Shown here one piece after another: positions 28,383 to 36,124 of a DNA stretch of 38,278 nucleotides. This stretch comes from an uncultured Luminiphilus sp. Lineage in GTDB: Bacteria; Pseudomonadota; Gammaproteobacteria; Pseudomonadales; Halieaceae. Within the stretch, counting starts at the first letter, position 1, and every line of letters begins with the position of its first letter. Location of the stretch: positions 1-38,278 of the forward strand of contig CALKDK010000042.1 in the NCBI GenBank assembly GCA_938084055.1, given 5' to 3'. The notes beneath the pieces were generated by a model. That model did not search any database. It was not told where the DNA came from and saw only the letters and a program-made list of their open reading frames with translations. Both the position numbers and the translations under genes were made by a program.

Positions 28383-28391
28383 TAAACAGGG

Positions 28392-29342
28392 GTGAGTGAC
28401 TGGCGCCCCGGGGCCCCTTTAAGCATCCAGCGCCAGCGCGCGGCACTGTTGTCAGACCTGCGCCAGTATTTTGAACGGCTCGGCGTTCTGGAAGTGGAGA
28501 CCCCGCTGTTGTGCCGCCATGGCGTGACGGATCCCGGCCTGGAAAACTTTGTGGTCCCCTGCCGGGATCAGGAACGTTTTCTGCAGACCTCGCCTGAGTT
28601 CGCCATGAAGCGACTGTTGGCGGCTGGCAGTGGCGATATTTACCAGATCTGTAAGGCGTTCCGGGCAGAGGAGGTAGGCAAGCGACACAATCCCGAGTAC
28701 ACGCTACTGGAGTGGTACCGACTGGGTATCGACCATTACGACCTGTTGCGCGAGGTCGGGGAGCTGGTGTGCAGCCTACTCGGACGCTCGGGTTGGCAGG
28801 TATGGCCCTGGCGTACACTGCTACAGCACGTGTTGGGTGCGGGCAGTCATGTCGCATCGCGACAGGATCTGGAGCAGTTGGCGCGCCACAACGCAGGTGA
28901 GATCCCCACTGGGCTGGATCGGGATGGCCTGCTGGATCTACTGTTTAGCCACTGTGTGGAACCTGCGATCGGTAAATGGGGGGTGGTTTTCATCGTTGAC
29001 TACCCGCCGACACAGGCCGCGCTGGCGCGCCAGGTAGAAGCACCGGATGGACAATCCTTGGGCGCGCGTTTTGAGTGCTATGTTGATGGGCTGGAACTGG
29101 CCAACGGCTACTGGGAGTGCGGGGACGCCGATGAGCTCATGAATCGCTTTACCGCTGATAATCAACTGCGCAAGGAGCGGGGGCAGTCCCCCCGCCCGGT
29201 GGATCATCAGCTTCTTGCGGCGCTCGACGGGGGTCTCCCGGACTGTTCAGGTGTCGCCCTGGGCCTTGATCGCCTGCTTGCGCTTCGCGCTGGTGCGGAT
29301 GCGTTGGATGACGTGCTCAGTTTTGGTTGGGCGCGAAGTTAG
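28392..29342 (+). CDS. epmA: EF-P--(R)-beta-lysine ligase EpmA
   Basis: A 316-residue class II lysyl-tRNA synthetase paralogue without the anticodon-binding domain, the normal architecture of EpmA/PoxA/GenX. Motif 2 is CKAFRAEEVGKRHNPEYTLLEW (cited whole for position; key residues FRxE) and motif 3 is GVALGLDRLLAL. It activates beta-lysine and attaches it to K34 of EF-P. The start is GTG at 28392, giving SDWRPGAPLSIQRQRA, the expected N-terminus. The beta-lysine-forming aminomutase EpmB is not in this window. The stop overlaps the convergent thioesterase gene by four bases. Confidence 0.95.
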   Translation: MSDWRPGAPLSIQRQRAALLSDLRQYFERLGVLEVETPLLCRHGVTDPGLENFVVPCRDQERFLQTSPEFAMKRLLAAGSGDIYQICKAFRAEEVGKRHNPEYTLLEWYRLGIDHYDLLREVGELVCSLLGRSGWQVWPWRTLLQHVLGAGSHVASRQDLEQLARHNAGEIPTGLDRDGLLDLLFSHCVEPAIGKWGVVFIVDYPPTQAALARQVEAPDGQSLGARFECYVDGLELANGYWECGDADELMNRFTADNQLRKERGQSPRPVDHQLLAALDGGLPDCSGVALGLDRLLALRAGADALDDVLSFGWARS

Positions 29343-29785
29343 CCGGGCGCAAGAACCACTGGCGTGTAGATTTCAATGAATTCACGGGGCGGTCTGCGCG
29401 GCCTGCCGGTGGATATTTCAATACAGACAAACTCATGCCGCGCCCTGAGCACCGTTTCTCCGGACCCCATGTCAATGATCTGGAATCTTCGTTCCATGGT
29501 CAGCCGTCGATCCCAGCGGGTAATCCAGGTGCCAATTTCCAGCTGGTCCTTCTCACGCGTGGCCCTGAGGTACTGGTACTCCGCCTGGGTGAGTGCCATG
29601 GCGCGGTCCAGCGCTTGATATTCCGCTTCGCCGAGACCCAAAGCGCGCGTGTGGGACCAAGCCGTGCTCTCGCACCAGTTCACATAGATTCCGTTGTTGG
29701 TATGCGCGAGCGCGTCGATGTCTCCGGGCGCCACCACCACGGCACAGATATGGGGGTTAGGGTAGTCCCAGGCCACCGTGGTCAT
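29339..29785 (-). CDS. Hotdog-fold acyl-CoA thioesterase (4HBT family)
   Basis: A 148-residue single hotdog domain. The active-site region is GDIDALAHTNNGIYVNWCES, matching the D-x-x-x-H-x-N-N signature of 4-hydroxybenzoyl-CoA-type thioesterases. The FQIIDMGSGETVLRARHEFVCI strand pattern supports the fold. The ATG at 29785 overlaps the nhaC stop by four bases (ATGA). The frame is open upstream to 29941 but lies within nhaC. It is the last gene of the operon led by the FAD oxidoreductase, so a fatty-acyl substrate tied to lipid modification is plausible but unproven. Confidence 0.87.
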   Translation of the reverse strand: MTTVAWDYPNPHICAVVVAPGDIDALAHTNNGIYVNWCESTAWSHTRALGLGEAEYQALDRAMALTQAEYQYLRATREKDQLEIGTWITRWDRRLTMERRFQIIDMGSGETVLRARHEFVCIEISTGRPRRPPREFIEIYTPVVLAPG

Positions 29786-31203
29786 GTCAGCCGATCGGCC
29801 TGGGCTGGCTTTTGGGCAATCAGCAGATAGCCAAGCGCTATGGCCACCAGGGGGCAGGTGTAGTTGAAAGCCGCGTAGGGCAGGTAGTCCAGCGTCAGTA
29901 CGCCCAGGGTGGCACTCATGTAGGCCCCGCAGGTATTCCATGGGATTAGCACCGAGGTAAGCGTTGCCGAATCTTCCAGTGACCGGGATAGGTTCAACCG
30001 GCTCAGGCCCCGCTCATCATAGGCGACGGTAAACATGCGGCCGGGTAAAGCGATGGCCAGGAATTGATCCGCCGCGAGGGCATTGGTGATGACGCCGCCC
30101 GTGACGGTGGCGAGCACGAGGTCACCCGTAGAGCGGACGGTTTTCAGGGCGGCATCGAGGATATGTTTCAGGATGCCGGTTTTTTCCAGAACGCCACCAA
30201 AGGACAACGCCGTAATGATGAGCCACACGGTGTTCAGCATGCTGGCCATGCCACCTTTACTCAGAAGCTGGTTCAGGGAGGCGTCGCTACTGCTGCCGGT
30301 ATACCCTGCAAAAAGCACAGTCCAGATACCACGCAGCATGGGTGCGGGGCCACCACTGTCAAGGCTCTCACCGAAACGGCTGACAGCTTCGGGCTGTATC
30401 AGCACTGCAAAGATCACCCCCACCGCAGCGGACAGCAGGATCGCCGGGTAAGCGGGCACGCGCAGCGCAATGAGGACCAGCATGCCCACGAGTGGCAAAA
30501 AGCTGTACCAGCTGACATCGAATTCCATAGCCAGAGCCGCGCGCAGTTGGGCGATAGCCTCAGGTGGACGCGCGGCTTCCTCGCTGTTGAGCAGGAAAAA
30601 GAGCAGTGCTATGGCGAAGGCTGGCACGGTGGTCCAAAGCATGTGACGGATGTGTTCGAACAAATCCACCCCCGCGCAGGCCGCCGCGAGGTTGGTAGTG
30701 TCCGACAGGGGGGACAATTTATCGCCGAAATAGGCGCCTGAGATAATGGCTCCGGCTGTCATGGCGCTGGAAAGTCCGAAGCTCTCCGCGATGCCTATGA
30801 GCCCAATACCAAGCGTCCCGGCGACGGTCCAGGAACTGCCTATGCTGACCGAGGCCAGCGCACAGATGACCGCCGAGGCGGCATAAAACAGAGACGGATC
30901 GAGGAGTGCAACACCGTGGTAAATCATGGCGGGCACCGTACCGGCCAGAATCCAGCTGCCAATCAGTGCGCCCACTGCCAGGAGTATCAATATGGGCCCC
31001 AGACCCACCTGAATTCCGTCAACCAGGGCTTTCTGGATGTCTGGCCAGCGCAAACCACGTTTGATCCCGACCAATGCGGCTACGCCCGTTGCGATGACAA
31101 GGACAACCTGATTGGGGCCGTAGGATGCATCGGAGCCGAAAATTTGCACAGCCCCCGCGAGCATACCCACCAGCAATGCGATGGGTACCAGAGAAAGTAA
31201 CAT
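29782..31203 (-). CDS. nhaC: NhaC-family Na+/H+ antiporter
   Basis: A 473-residue polytopic membrane protein with about 11-12 hydrophobic helices. NhaC-family motifs include SIGSSWTVAGTLG, ISGAYFGDKLSPLSDTTNLA, GYTGSSSDASLNQLLSKGGM and the C-terminal LIPWNTCGAYMS. It is expected to exchange sodium for protons; other substrates within the NhaC/arginine-ornithine-like superfamily cannot be excluded. The start is ATG at 31203, only 3 bases after the methyltransferase gene, and its stop overlaps the thioesterase start. It is thus tightly embedded in a putative lipid/oxidative-stress operon. Confidence 0.9.
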   Translation of the reverse strand: MLLSLVPIALLVGMLAGAVQIFGSDASYGPNQVVLVIATGVAALVGIKRGLRWPDIQKALVDGIQVGLGPILILLAVGALIGSWILAGTVPAMIYHGVALLDPSLFYAASAVICALASVSIGSSWTVAGTLGIGLIGIAESFGLSSAMTAGAIISGAYFGDKLSPLSDTTNLAAACAGVDLFEHIRHMLWTTVPAFAIALLFFLLNSEEAARPPEAIAQLRAALAMEFDVSWYSFLPLVGMLVLIALRVPAYPAILLSAAVGVIFAVLIQPEAVSRFGESLDSGGPAPMLRGIWTVLFAGYTGSSSDASLNQLLSKGGMASMLNTVWLIITALSFGGVLEKTGILKHILDAALKTVRSTGDLVLATVTGGVITNALAADQFLAIALPGRMFTVAYDERGLSRLNLSRSLEDSATLTSVLIPWNTCGAYMSATLGVLTLDYLPYAAFNYTCPLVAIALGYLLIAQKPAQADRLT

Positions 31204-31206
31204 GCC

Positions 31207-32463
31207 CTAGGCCGGTCGGTAGCCGGGTTTTGCCATGGTGATTTGGTAGGTCCCTATGATGCGTTCGCGGAATCCCCCCTCACAGTAACTGAGGTAGAAA
31301 CGCCACATACGAATAAAACGATCGTCAAAACCCATATCCCTGACCTTGTCCAGCTGTCCCAGGAAGCTATGGTGCCATGCTTCGAGGGTCCGGGCGTAGT
31401 CCTGTGTGATATCGCGGAGCTGGGTCATCTGCAGGTCAGTATGTTCAGCAAGGTTGTCCCCGATGACTTTCAGGGACGGCAGGCAGCCGCCGGGAAAGAT
31501 ATAACGTTTTATATAGTCCACTGATTGTCGCGCCAGGTCGTAGCGCTGGTCGGGTATGGTGATGGCCTGGATAACAGCTTTTCCCGTGGGCTTGAGCAGC
31601 CGGCTTACGCAGCCGAAATAACTCTCATAAAATTCATGGCCTACCGCCTCGATCATCTCGATGGATACCAGCTTGTCGAAGCTGCCCTCAAGTTTTCTGT
31701 AGTCCTCACACAGTACGGTAATCAGATCCTGAAGGCCTTTTGCCTCGACTTCGGCTAGGGTGTGCTCATACTGCTCTTGAGAGATTGTCGTGGTGGTGAC
31801 GCGGCATCCGTAGTTCTCGGCGGCATAAATTGCCATGCCGCCCCAGCCCGTGCCGATTTCGATCAGCTCATCCTCGGCCCTGAGTTCAAGGGATTGGCAG
31901 ATCAGGTCAAGTTTGTGAATGGCCGCGGTATCGAGTGTAGCGTCGGTACTCGGGTACACCGCAGCCGAGTACATCATGGAGGGGTCGAGAAACAGGGCAA
32001 AGAAATCATTGCCAAGATCGTAGTGGGCCGCAATGTTTTTTCTCGAACCCAGCATGGTATTGCGTCGGCCAAAATGGGCGACCTTGAGTGCCATTTGCAT
32101 GAGCCAGCTCTGGCTGTCTTTCATCGCCAGCAAGGTTTCCATGTTGGCACTGAACAGACGGGTCACTTCGGTGAGGTCTCTGCTGCTCCAGTCACCATCA
32201 ATGTAGGCTTCACCTGAGGCAATGGATCCGCCGGTCAGAACGCGCCAGTAGGCCCGGGGGTTGTGCACGGTAATGTGCGCATGAGGAGCTTCGGGGCGGG
32301 GGTCATTGCCCAGGGTGAAAACGTTATCGCCGTCGGCTATGGTCAGGGTCCCAACGCGAATATTCCTGAACAGGCGCAGTATCAGTTCCCTTGCGACCTG
32401 TGTCTTTGCCCCCTTTTTAAGGGTGGGTAGCTTGGGGATATTCCGCACGCTGGATTCAGACAT
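31207..32463 (-). CDS. Cyclopropane-fatty-acid-synthase-like SAM methyltransferase
   Basis: A 418-residue member of the CFA synthase family that would methylate unsaturated acyl chains of phospholipids. Landmarks are AAHYDLGNDFFALFLDPSMM, the SAM motif IEIGTGWGGM (201-210), YIFPGGCLPSL and YCEGGFRERIIG. Compared with E. coli Cfa the bicarbonate site is altered. The cysteine of YSCA is A167 and the histidine of LLHTIG is Q299. The glutamate (E272) and the tyrosine in DYARTL remain. This suggests a methylated product other than a cyclopropane. ATG at 32463, 11 bases after the DUF1365 gene. Confidence 0.9.
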   Translation of the reverse strand: MSESSVRNIPKLPTLKKGAKTQVARELILRLFRNIRVGTLTIADGDNVFTLGNDPRPEAPHAHITVHNPRAYWRVLTGGSIASGEAYIDGDWSSRDLTEVTRLFSANMETLLAMKDSQSWLMQMALKVAHFGRRNTMLGSRKNIAAHYDLGNDFFALFLDPSMMYSAAVYPSTDATLDTAAIHKLDLICQSLELRAEDELIEIGTGWGGMAIYAAENYGCRVTTTTISQEQYEHTLAEVEAKGLQDLITVLCEDYRKLEGSFDKLVSIEMIEAVGHEFYESYFGCVSRLLKPTGKAVIQAITIPDQRYDLARQSVDYIKRYIFPGGCLPSLKVIGDNLAEHTDLQMTQLRDITQDYARTLEAWHHSFLGQLDKVRDMGFDDRFIRMWRFYLSYCEGGFRERIIGTYQITMAKPGYRPA

Positions 32464-32474
32464 CTGGTTTTACC

Positions 32475-33248
32475 TCAACGGTTGGCGTCAGCGACATTAC
32501 GGGATGATCCCCCTTTCGGATGAGGGTACACCGGGACACGCTTGAGCCAAAGTTTCAGTGCCTGCCAGTAAATGCCCGCCAGCACTTTAAGGGTCATAAA
32601 AGGGACCCCCATCAGCGCTCGGATGAGGTTGGGGGCAGTGAAGGGTTCAGCTGCCAATGTCAGCGTGGCATCAAATATTCGTCGGCCGGCCTGGAAGTTG
32701 CTCAGTTTGATGGCCAGTTGGTCCCCTGGCGCACTGCTTGACCATTGGTAAACCATGTCCATGGGGTTGAATGGCGATACGTGCAGTGATTTTGCAAACT
32801 CAATGTGCAGCTGGCCATCTGGTTTAGTGACGGGAAGGACGTAGCTATGACGCTCGTCCCAGGGGGTATTGGTCACCTCCGCAACAATATACTCGAGGGT
32901 CTCCCCGTCGGGGGCAAAACAAAAATAGCAGGCGATGGGGTTGGCTTGAATCCCGAAGTAGCGCCAATTGGCCAGGAGGTAGATGGGGCCATTGGGACTT
33001 TGTCCGTGCTCGAGGGCGATGCGGTTGCGGACGGCGTCGATGAGGGGTACACCCGGGTCGCCGAGAAAGTCCTCGCGTTTGAACATCGCGGGTGCCCAGC
33101 GCCGTGCCGACCAAAAGGCAATACCGTCAACCAGGCCGGGGAGCGCCGCCAGATCGACCAGGGGCATAAAAACCCGATAGGAGAATTGATGATGCCGCGG
33201 GCTGTGGCGGCAATGAAACAGGGTCCCGCGGTACAGCCGGGATATCAT
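32475..33248 (-). CDS. DUF1365 family protein
   Basis: A 257-residue DUF1365 protein. Typical features are the N-terminal [24 protein letters not shown] region (cited in part), [18 protein letters not shown] and the [15 protein letters not shown] segment. No transmembrane helix is certain. The biochemical function is not established. The family is nearly always found between an FAD amine-oxidase-like gene and a cfa-like gene, as here. The ATG at 33248 overlaps the stop of the FAD gene by four bases (ATGA). It probably acts on the same lipid substrate as its neighbours (inference). Confidence 0.88.
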   Translation of the reverse strand: MISRLYRGTLFHCRHSPRHHQFSYRVFMPLVDLAALPGLVDGIAFWSARRWAPAMFKREDFLGDPGVPLIDAVRNRIALEHGQSPNGPIYLLANWRYFGIQANPIACYFCFAPDGETLEYIVAEVTNTPWDERHSYVLPVTKPDGQLHIEFAKSLHVSPFNPMDMVYQWSSSAPGDQLAIKLSNFQAGRRIFDATLTLAAEPFTAPNLIRALMGVPFMTLKVLAGIYWQALKLWLKRVPVYPHPKGGSSRNVADANR

Positions 33249-34510
33249 GCTGCCATCGAGTCCGTTTGGGCCAGCGCCTCTGCTACCCGCAGCCCGCTGA
33301 CAAGCCCATCCTCGTGGAAGCCGTTGCGCCAGTAGGCACCACAAAACCACGTATTGTTGACGCCATTGATGTCCGCCCATCGTGATTGTGCTGCAACACC
33401 CGCAACTGTAAATTGGGGGTGCGCGTAGTTGAAGCGGCCAAGAATCCGCGCCGGATTGATCGAGTCGGTGTCGTTGAGCGTCACGCAGAACGTTTCCGGG
33501 GCTTGTATACCCTGCAGGATATTCATGTTGTACGTCACCACTGCCCGCGCATTACCCGGGCGCATACGATAATTCCAGCTCGACCATGTGCGCCGGTTAC
33601 GGGGTAGCAACCGATGGTCTGTATGCAGGACCACATCGTTGTCCCGATAGGGAATGGCGCCGAGAATGGCCCTTTCCTGTGCTGACGGCTCGGCGAGCAG
33701 GGCCAGCGCCTGATCGGAGTGGGTGGCGATGACCACCTGATCAAACTGTCTTCGCGTACCGTCTTTGAAGTTCAGGGCAACGCCACGGCCCGTCGTGCGC
33801 TCTACGGACTGTACGGGATGGTTGAGGAATATACGGTCCTCAAAGCCAAAGGTCAGCGGCCCGATGTACTCCCGGCTGCCCCCCTCTATAACCCGCCATT
33901 GGGGGCGATTAGCGACCTGCAGCAGGCCGTGGTTGCGGAAAAAGCGAATAAAAAACTCGACCGGGAAGTCTCTGGCATCGGCAAAATCTGCAGACCATAT
34001 TGCCGACGTCATGGCCAGCAAATAGTGTTGGCAGAAGGCCTGCGTATAACGCTTACGCTCGAGATAGGCGCCCAGAGTTTCACCGTTTTCCAGCCGGCCC
34101 GCCTCGAGGTCTGCTACTGACTCCTTGTTGAAGCGCAAAATGTCCCGGACCATGGCCAGAAACCGGGGCGAAATAAGGTTGCTGCGTTGGGCAAACAGCG
34201 CATTGAGGTTGTTGCCGGCATACTCGAGTCCGGTTGCGTCGTCTGATACCGAAAAACCCATTGCGGTGGCGCGGGTGGCAACGCCCAGACTGTCCAGTAA
34301 CTCGATGAAATGGGGGTACGTATGGTCGTTGTAAACAATGAATCCGGTGTCGATGGCGTAGCGCCGCGCGCCCAGCTTTACATCGTAGGTGGCTGTATGG
34401 CCACCAATGCGGTCCGCCGCCTCAAAAACGGCAATGTCGTGTCTTTGGGCCGCGAGCTGGTGCGCGCAGCCCAGGCCGGAAATGCCCGACCCGATTATTG
34501 CAACCTTCAC
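33245..34510 (-). CDS. FAD-dependent amine-oxidase-like oxidoreductase
   Basis: A 421-residue flavoprotein of the NAD(P)/FAD-dependent oxidoreductase superfamily, of the kind paired with DUF1365 and cfa genes. The N-terminal dinucleotide fold is [20 protein letters not shown] with the acidic end [11 protein letters not shown]. The C-terminal FAD motif is [19 protein letters not shown]. It could act as an acyl-chain desaturase or oxidase. The GTG at 34510 was chosen because AGGTGG lies seven bases upstream and the Rossmann motif follows at once; the frame runs open to 35071 through the divergent sigma gene. It heads a five-gene operon behind a TGATCC promoter. Confidence 0.88.
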   Translation of the reverse strand: MKVAIIGSGISGLGCAHQLAAQRHDIAVFEAADRIGGHTATYDVKLGARRYAIDTGFIVYNDHTYPHFIELLDSLGVATRATAMGFSVSDDATGLEYAGNNLNALFAQRSNLISPRFLAMVRDILRFNKESVADLEAGRLENGETLGAYLERKRYTQAFCQHYLLAMTSAIWSADFADARDFPVEFFIRFFRNHGLLQVANRPQWRVIEGGSREYIGPLTFGFEDRIFLNHPVQSVERTTGRGVALNFKDGTRRQFDQVVIATHSDQALALLAEPSAQERAILGAIPYRDNDVVLHTDHRLLPRNRRTWSSWNYRMRPGNARAVVTYNMNILQGIQAPETFCVTLNDTDSINPARILGRFNYAHPQFTVAGVAAQSRWADINGVNNTWFCGAYWRNGFHEDGLVSGLRVAEALAQTDSMAA

Positions 34511-34544
34511 CAGTGTGCCACCTGCAATGTATGAGCTATAAATC

Positions 34545-34574
34545 GGGTTACGCGAGGTGGCGGGGCCCGGATCA
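34545..34574 (-). promoter_or_regulatory. Candidate ECF (RpoE/ChrR-type) promoter of the lipid operon
   Basis: On the minus strand TGATCC (34574-34569) is followed after 18 bp by TAACCC (34550-34545). TGATCC with a TA-starting -10 at this spacing is the known pattern for the Rhodobacter RpoE (ECF11) sigma factor. It lies about 35 bases before the GTG of the FAD gene and faces away from the sigma gene. Confidence 0.62.
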
Positions 34575-34590
34575 GCGTGGTTGTAGTGCC

Positions 34591-34611
34591 AGCAGCATCG
34601 TGTATGCTGCT
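34591..34611. repeat. Perfect 21-bp inverted repeat before the ECF sigma gene
   Basis: AGCAGCAT-CGTGT-ATGCTGCT has 8-bp perfect arms and a 5-base centre. It lies between the TGATCC promoter and the sigma-factor start codon (34646). It overlaps a possible -10 (TATGCT, 34603-34608) for the rightward sigma gene, so it could be an operator or a leader hairpin. Confidence 0.5.
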
Positions 34612-34645
34612 TAGCGATTGGGTCTGAACCTCGGTGTAGCGCGGT

Positions 34646-35269
34646 ATGGTCGAAAACAAGAGTGGAAATGAAACCGATGCAGGGCGGAGTTCGGGAAGCT
34701 GGACTGCGCCCACCGGACGCAGGACGGACGAGTGGAGCGAATGCCTTGTCCAAGTTGGTAACAGCAACGACCGGGCTGCTTTCACCCGTTTTTTCCGGCA
34801 TTTTGCCCCGCTGATCAAGGCCTTCGCTCTGGCCGGTTCCAGCCTTTCCGCGGCTCACGCTGATGAGCTTGTACAGGAAGTCATGCTGAAGGTCTGGCAA
34901 AAGGCGGGGGGATTCAACCCGGAGAAAGCCGCCGCCAGCACATGGATCTACACCATTGCGCGCAACTGCAGGACTGACATGTTTAGACGCCTGCAGAAGT
35001 TCGACACCCCCCTGGCGGCGGACGACCTGAATATAGAGCTCGAGGGTGAAGAGCCCTTTACCGTGCTGCACACGCGGCGCGGCTCAGACCGCATAAAGGA
35101 CCTGATGGGCCAATTGCCTCCGGATCAGGCCCAAATACTGGCAAAGGTCTATATGGAAGGGAAGTCGCATTCCGAGGCGGCGGCAGAGCTTGATCTGCCA
35201 CTGGGAACGGTCAAATCCCGGGTCAGGCTCGCCATCCAAAAACTGCAGGTTCAAATGGATCGCCAGTAA
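34646..35269 (+). CDS. rpoE: ECF sigma factor, RpoE/ECF11 type
   Basis: A 207-residue extracytoplasmic-function sigma factor. Region 2 spans about 45-115 (AFTRFFRHFAPLIKAFALAG; DELVQEVMLKVWQKAGGF; STWIYTIARNCRTDMFRR). Region 4 spans about 145-205 (LPPDQAQILAKVYMEGKSHSEAA; LPLGTVKSRVRLAIQKL). An unusual polar N-terminal tail of about 35 residues precedes region 2. It is followed by a ChrR-type anti-sigma gene, which identifies it as the partner of the singlet-oxygen-type system of R. sphaeroides. The ATG at 34646 has a poor ribosome site, but no better in-frame start exists. The symbol follows R. sphaeroides usage; it is not the ortholog of E. coli rpoE. Confidence 0.92.
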   Translation: MVENKSGNETDAGRSSGSWTAPTGRRTDEWSECLVQVGNSNDRAAFTRFFRHFAPLIKAFALAGSSLSAAHADELVQEVMLKVWQKAGGFNPEKAAASTWIYTIARNCRTDMFRRLQKFDTPLAADDLNIELEGEEPFTVLHTRRGSDRIKDLMGQLPPDQAQILAKVYMEGKSHSEAAAELDLPLGTVKSRVRLAIQKLQVQMDRQ

Positions 35270-35358
35270 ACCGATTGGGCTTGTGGGGCGTATTGATCAC
35301 ACACAATCAACAGGTAGCTGGGGCTGAGGGCCACCGGTTTACACAAGGTAGGCCTGCT

Positions 35359-36009
35359 ATGACAAAACATCACCCCTCCAATGACTGCCTCATGGAACAC
35401 GCAGCGGGAAGCCTTCCTGTCGCCCAGGCAGCCTGCGTGTCAGCCCATCTCTCATACTGCGAGCGCTGCCGGCGCACTGACAGCCAGTTGCAGACCGTGG
35501 GCGGCGCGCTGCTTGAGCGTCTGGAACCTGTGCCGGTGTCCGAAGCGCTGCTCGATACCGTGCTCGCGCGCCTTGAAGATCCGGCACCTTTGGCCTATCC
35601 GGGCCAGACACAAGCGGCTCAACTGCCAAGCCTGCTGCAGCGCCTTACGAACGGCGATTTCAGCAAGCTGGTATGGAAGCGTGTGACGCGCTCGCTCAGT
35701 ATCAGTTACCTGTCCACCGGCGACACCAATTACGAGTTTGCGCTGTACAGAATTGCGGCCGGCGGGCGCATTCCAGAGCACACCCACGGTGGTGGTGAAA
35801 TGACACTGGTGCTCGAGGGCGGATTCAGTGATGGCAGGGACAGTTATCACCCGGGTGATTTTATATATCGGGATGCCGATGACACCCACGCCCCCGTGGC
35901 ATTGGATGGCGAGGATTGTATCTGCCTCGCCGTATTGGATGCTCCGCTGCGTTTCACCAGCTGGAAATACCGCTGGTTGAATCCTCTACAGCAACTCAAC
36001 GCAGGTTAA
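35359..36009 (+). CDS. chrR: ChrR-type zinc anti-sigma factor
   Basis: A 216-residue two-domain anti-sigma factor. The N-terminal zinc anti-sigma domain has H5 and the motif H30-x3-C34-x2-C37. The C-terminal cupin domain has H141, H143, E147 and H177 (EHTHGGGEMTLVLEG; DDTHAP). These cupin ligand positions equal those known for R. sphaeroides ChrR, and the N-terminal ones differ by a single residue. Both domains are therefore expected to bind zinc, and the cupin to be needed for the singlet-oxygen response. The ATG at 35359 was chosen by this alignment; the frame is open to 35275, six bases after the sigma gene. An 89-base gap separates the two genes. Confidence 0.93.
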   Translation: MTKHHPSNDCLMEHAAGSLPVAQAACVSAHLSYCERCRRTDSQLQTVGGALLERLEPVPVSEALLDTVLARLEDPAPLAYPGQTQAAQLPSLLQRLTNGDFSKLVWKRVTRSLSISYLSTGDTNYEFALYRIAAGGRIPEHTHGGGEMTLVLEGGFSDGRDSYHPGDFIYRDADDTHAPVALDGEDCICLAVLDAPLRFTSWKYRWLNPLQQLNAG

Positions 36010-36124
36010 TTAGGGTCCCTGGGCGCCGGGGCCTAGATTAAGTGCGCTCAAAATTGTGGGATGTGAATATTTACAATAGCTTGAGTCCCACGCTCCAACA
36101 AAAGAAAAATCAGGTTGAGACACT

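Noticed and set aside
34511..35071. N-terminal extension of the FAD oxidoreductase into the divergent sigma gene
   Set aside because: The extension would be antisense to rpoE, carries no domain, and a GTG with a good ribosome site stands right before the Rossmann motif.
36010..36035. GC-rich imperfect hairpin after chrR as a terminator
   Set aside because: The stem needs a bulge and a G-U pair and is not followed by a T-run.
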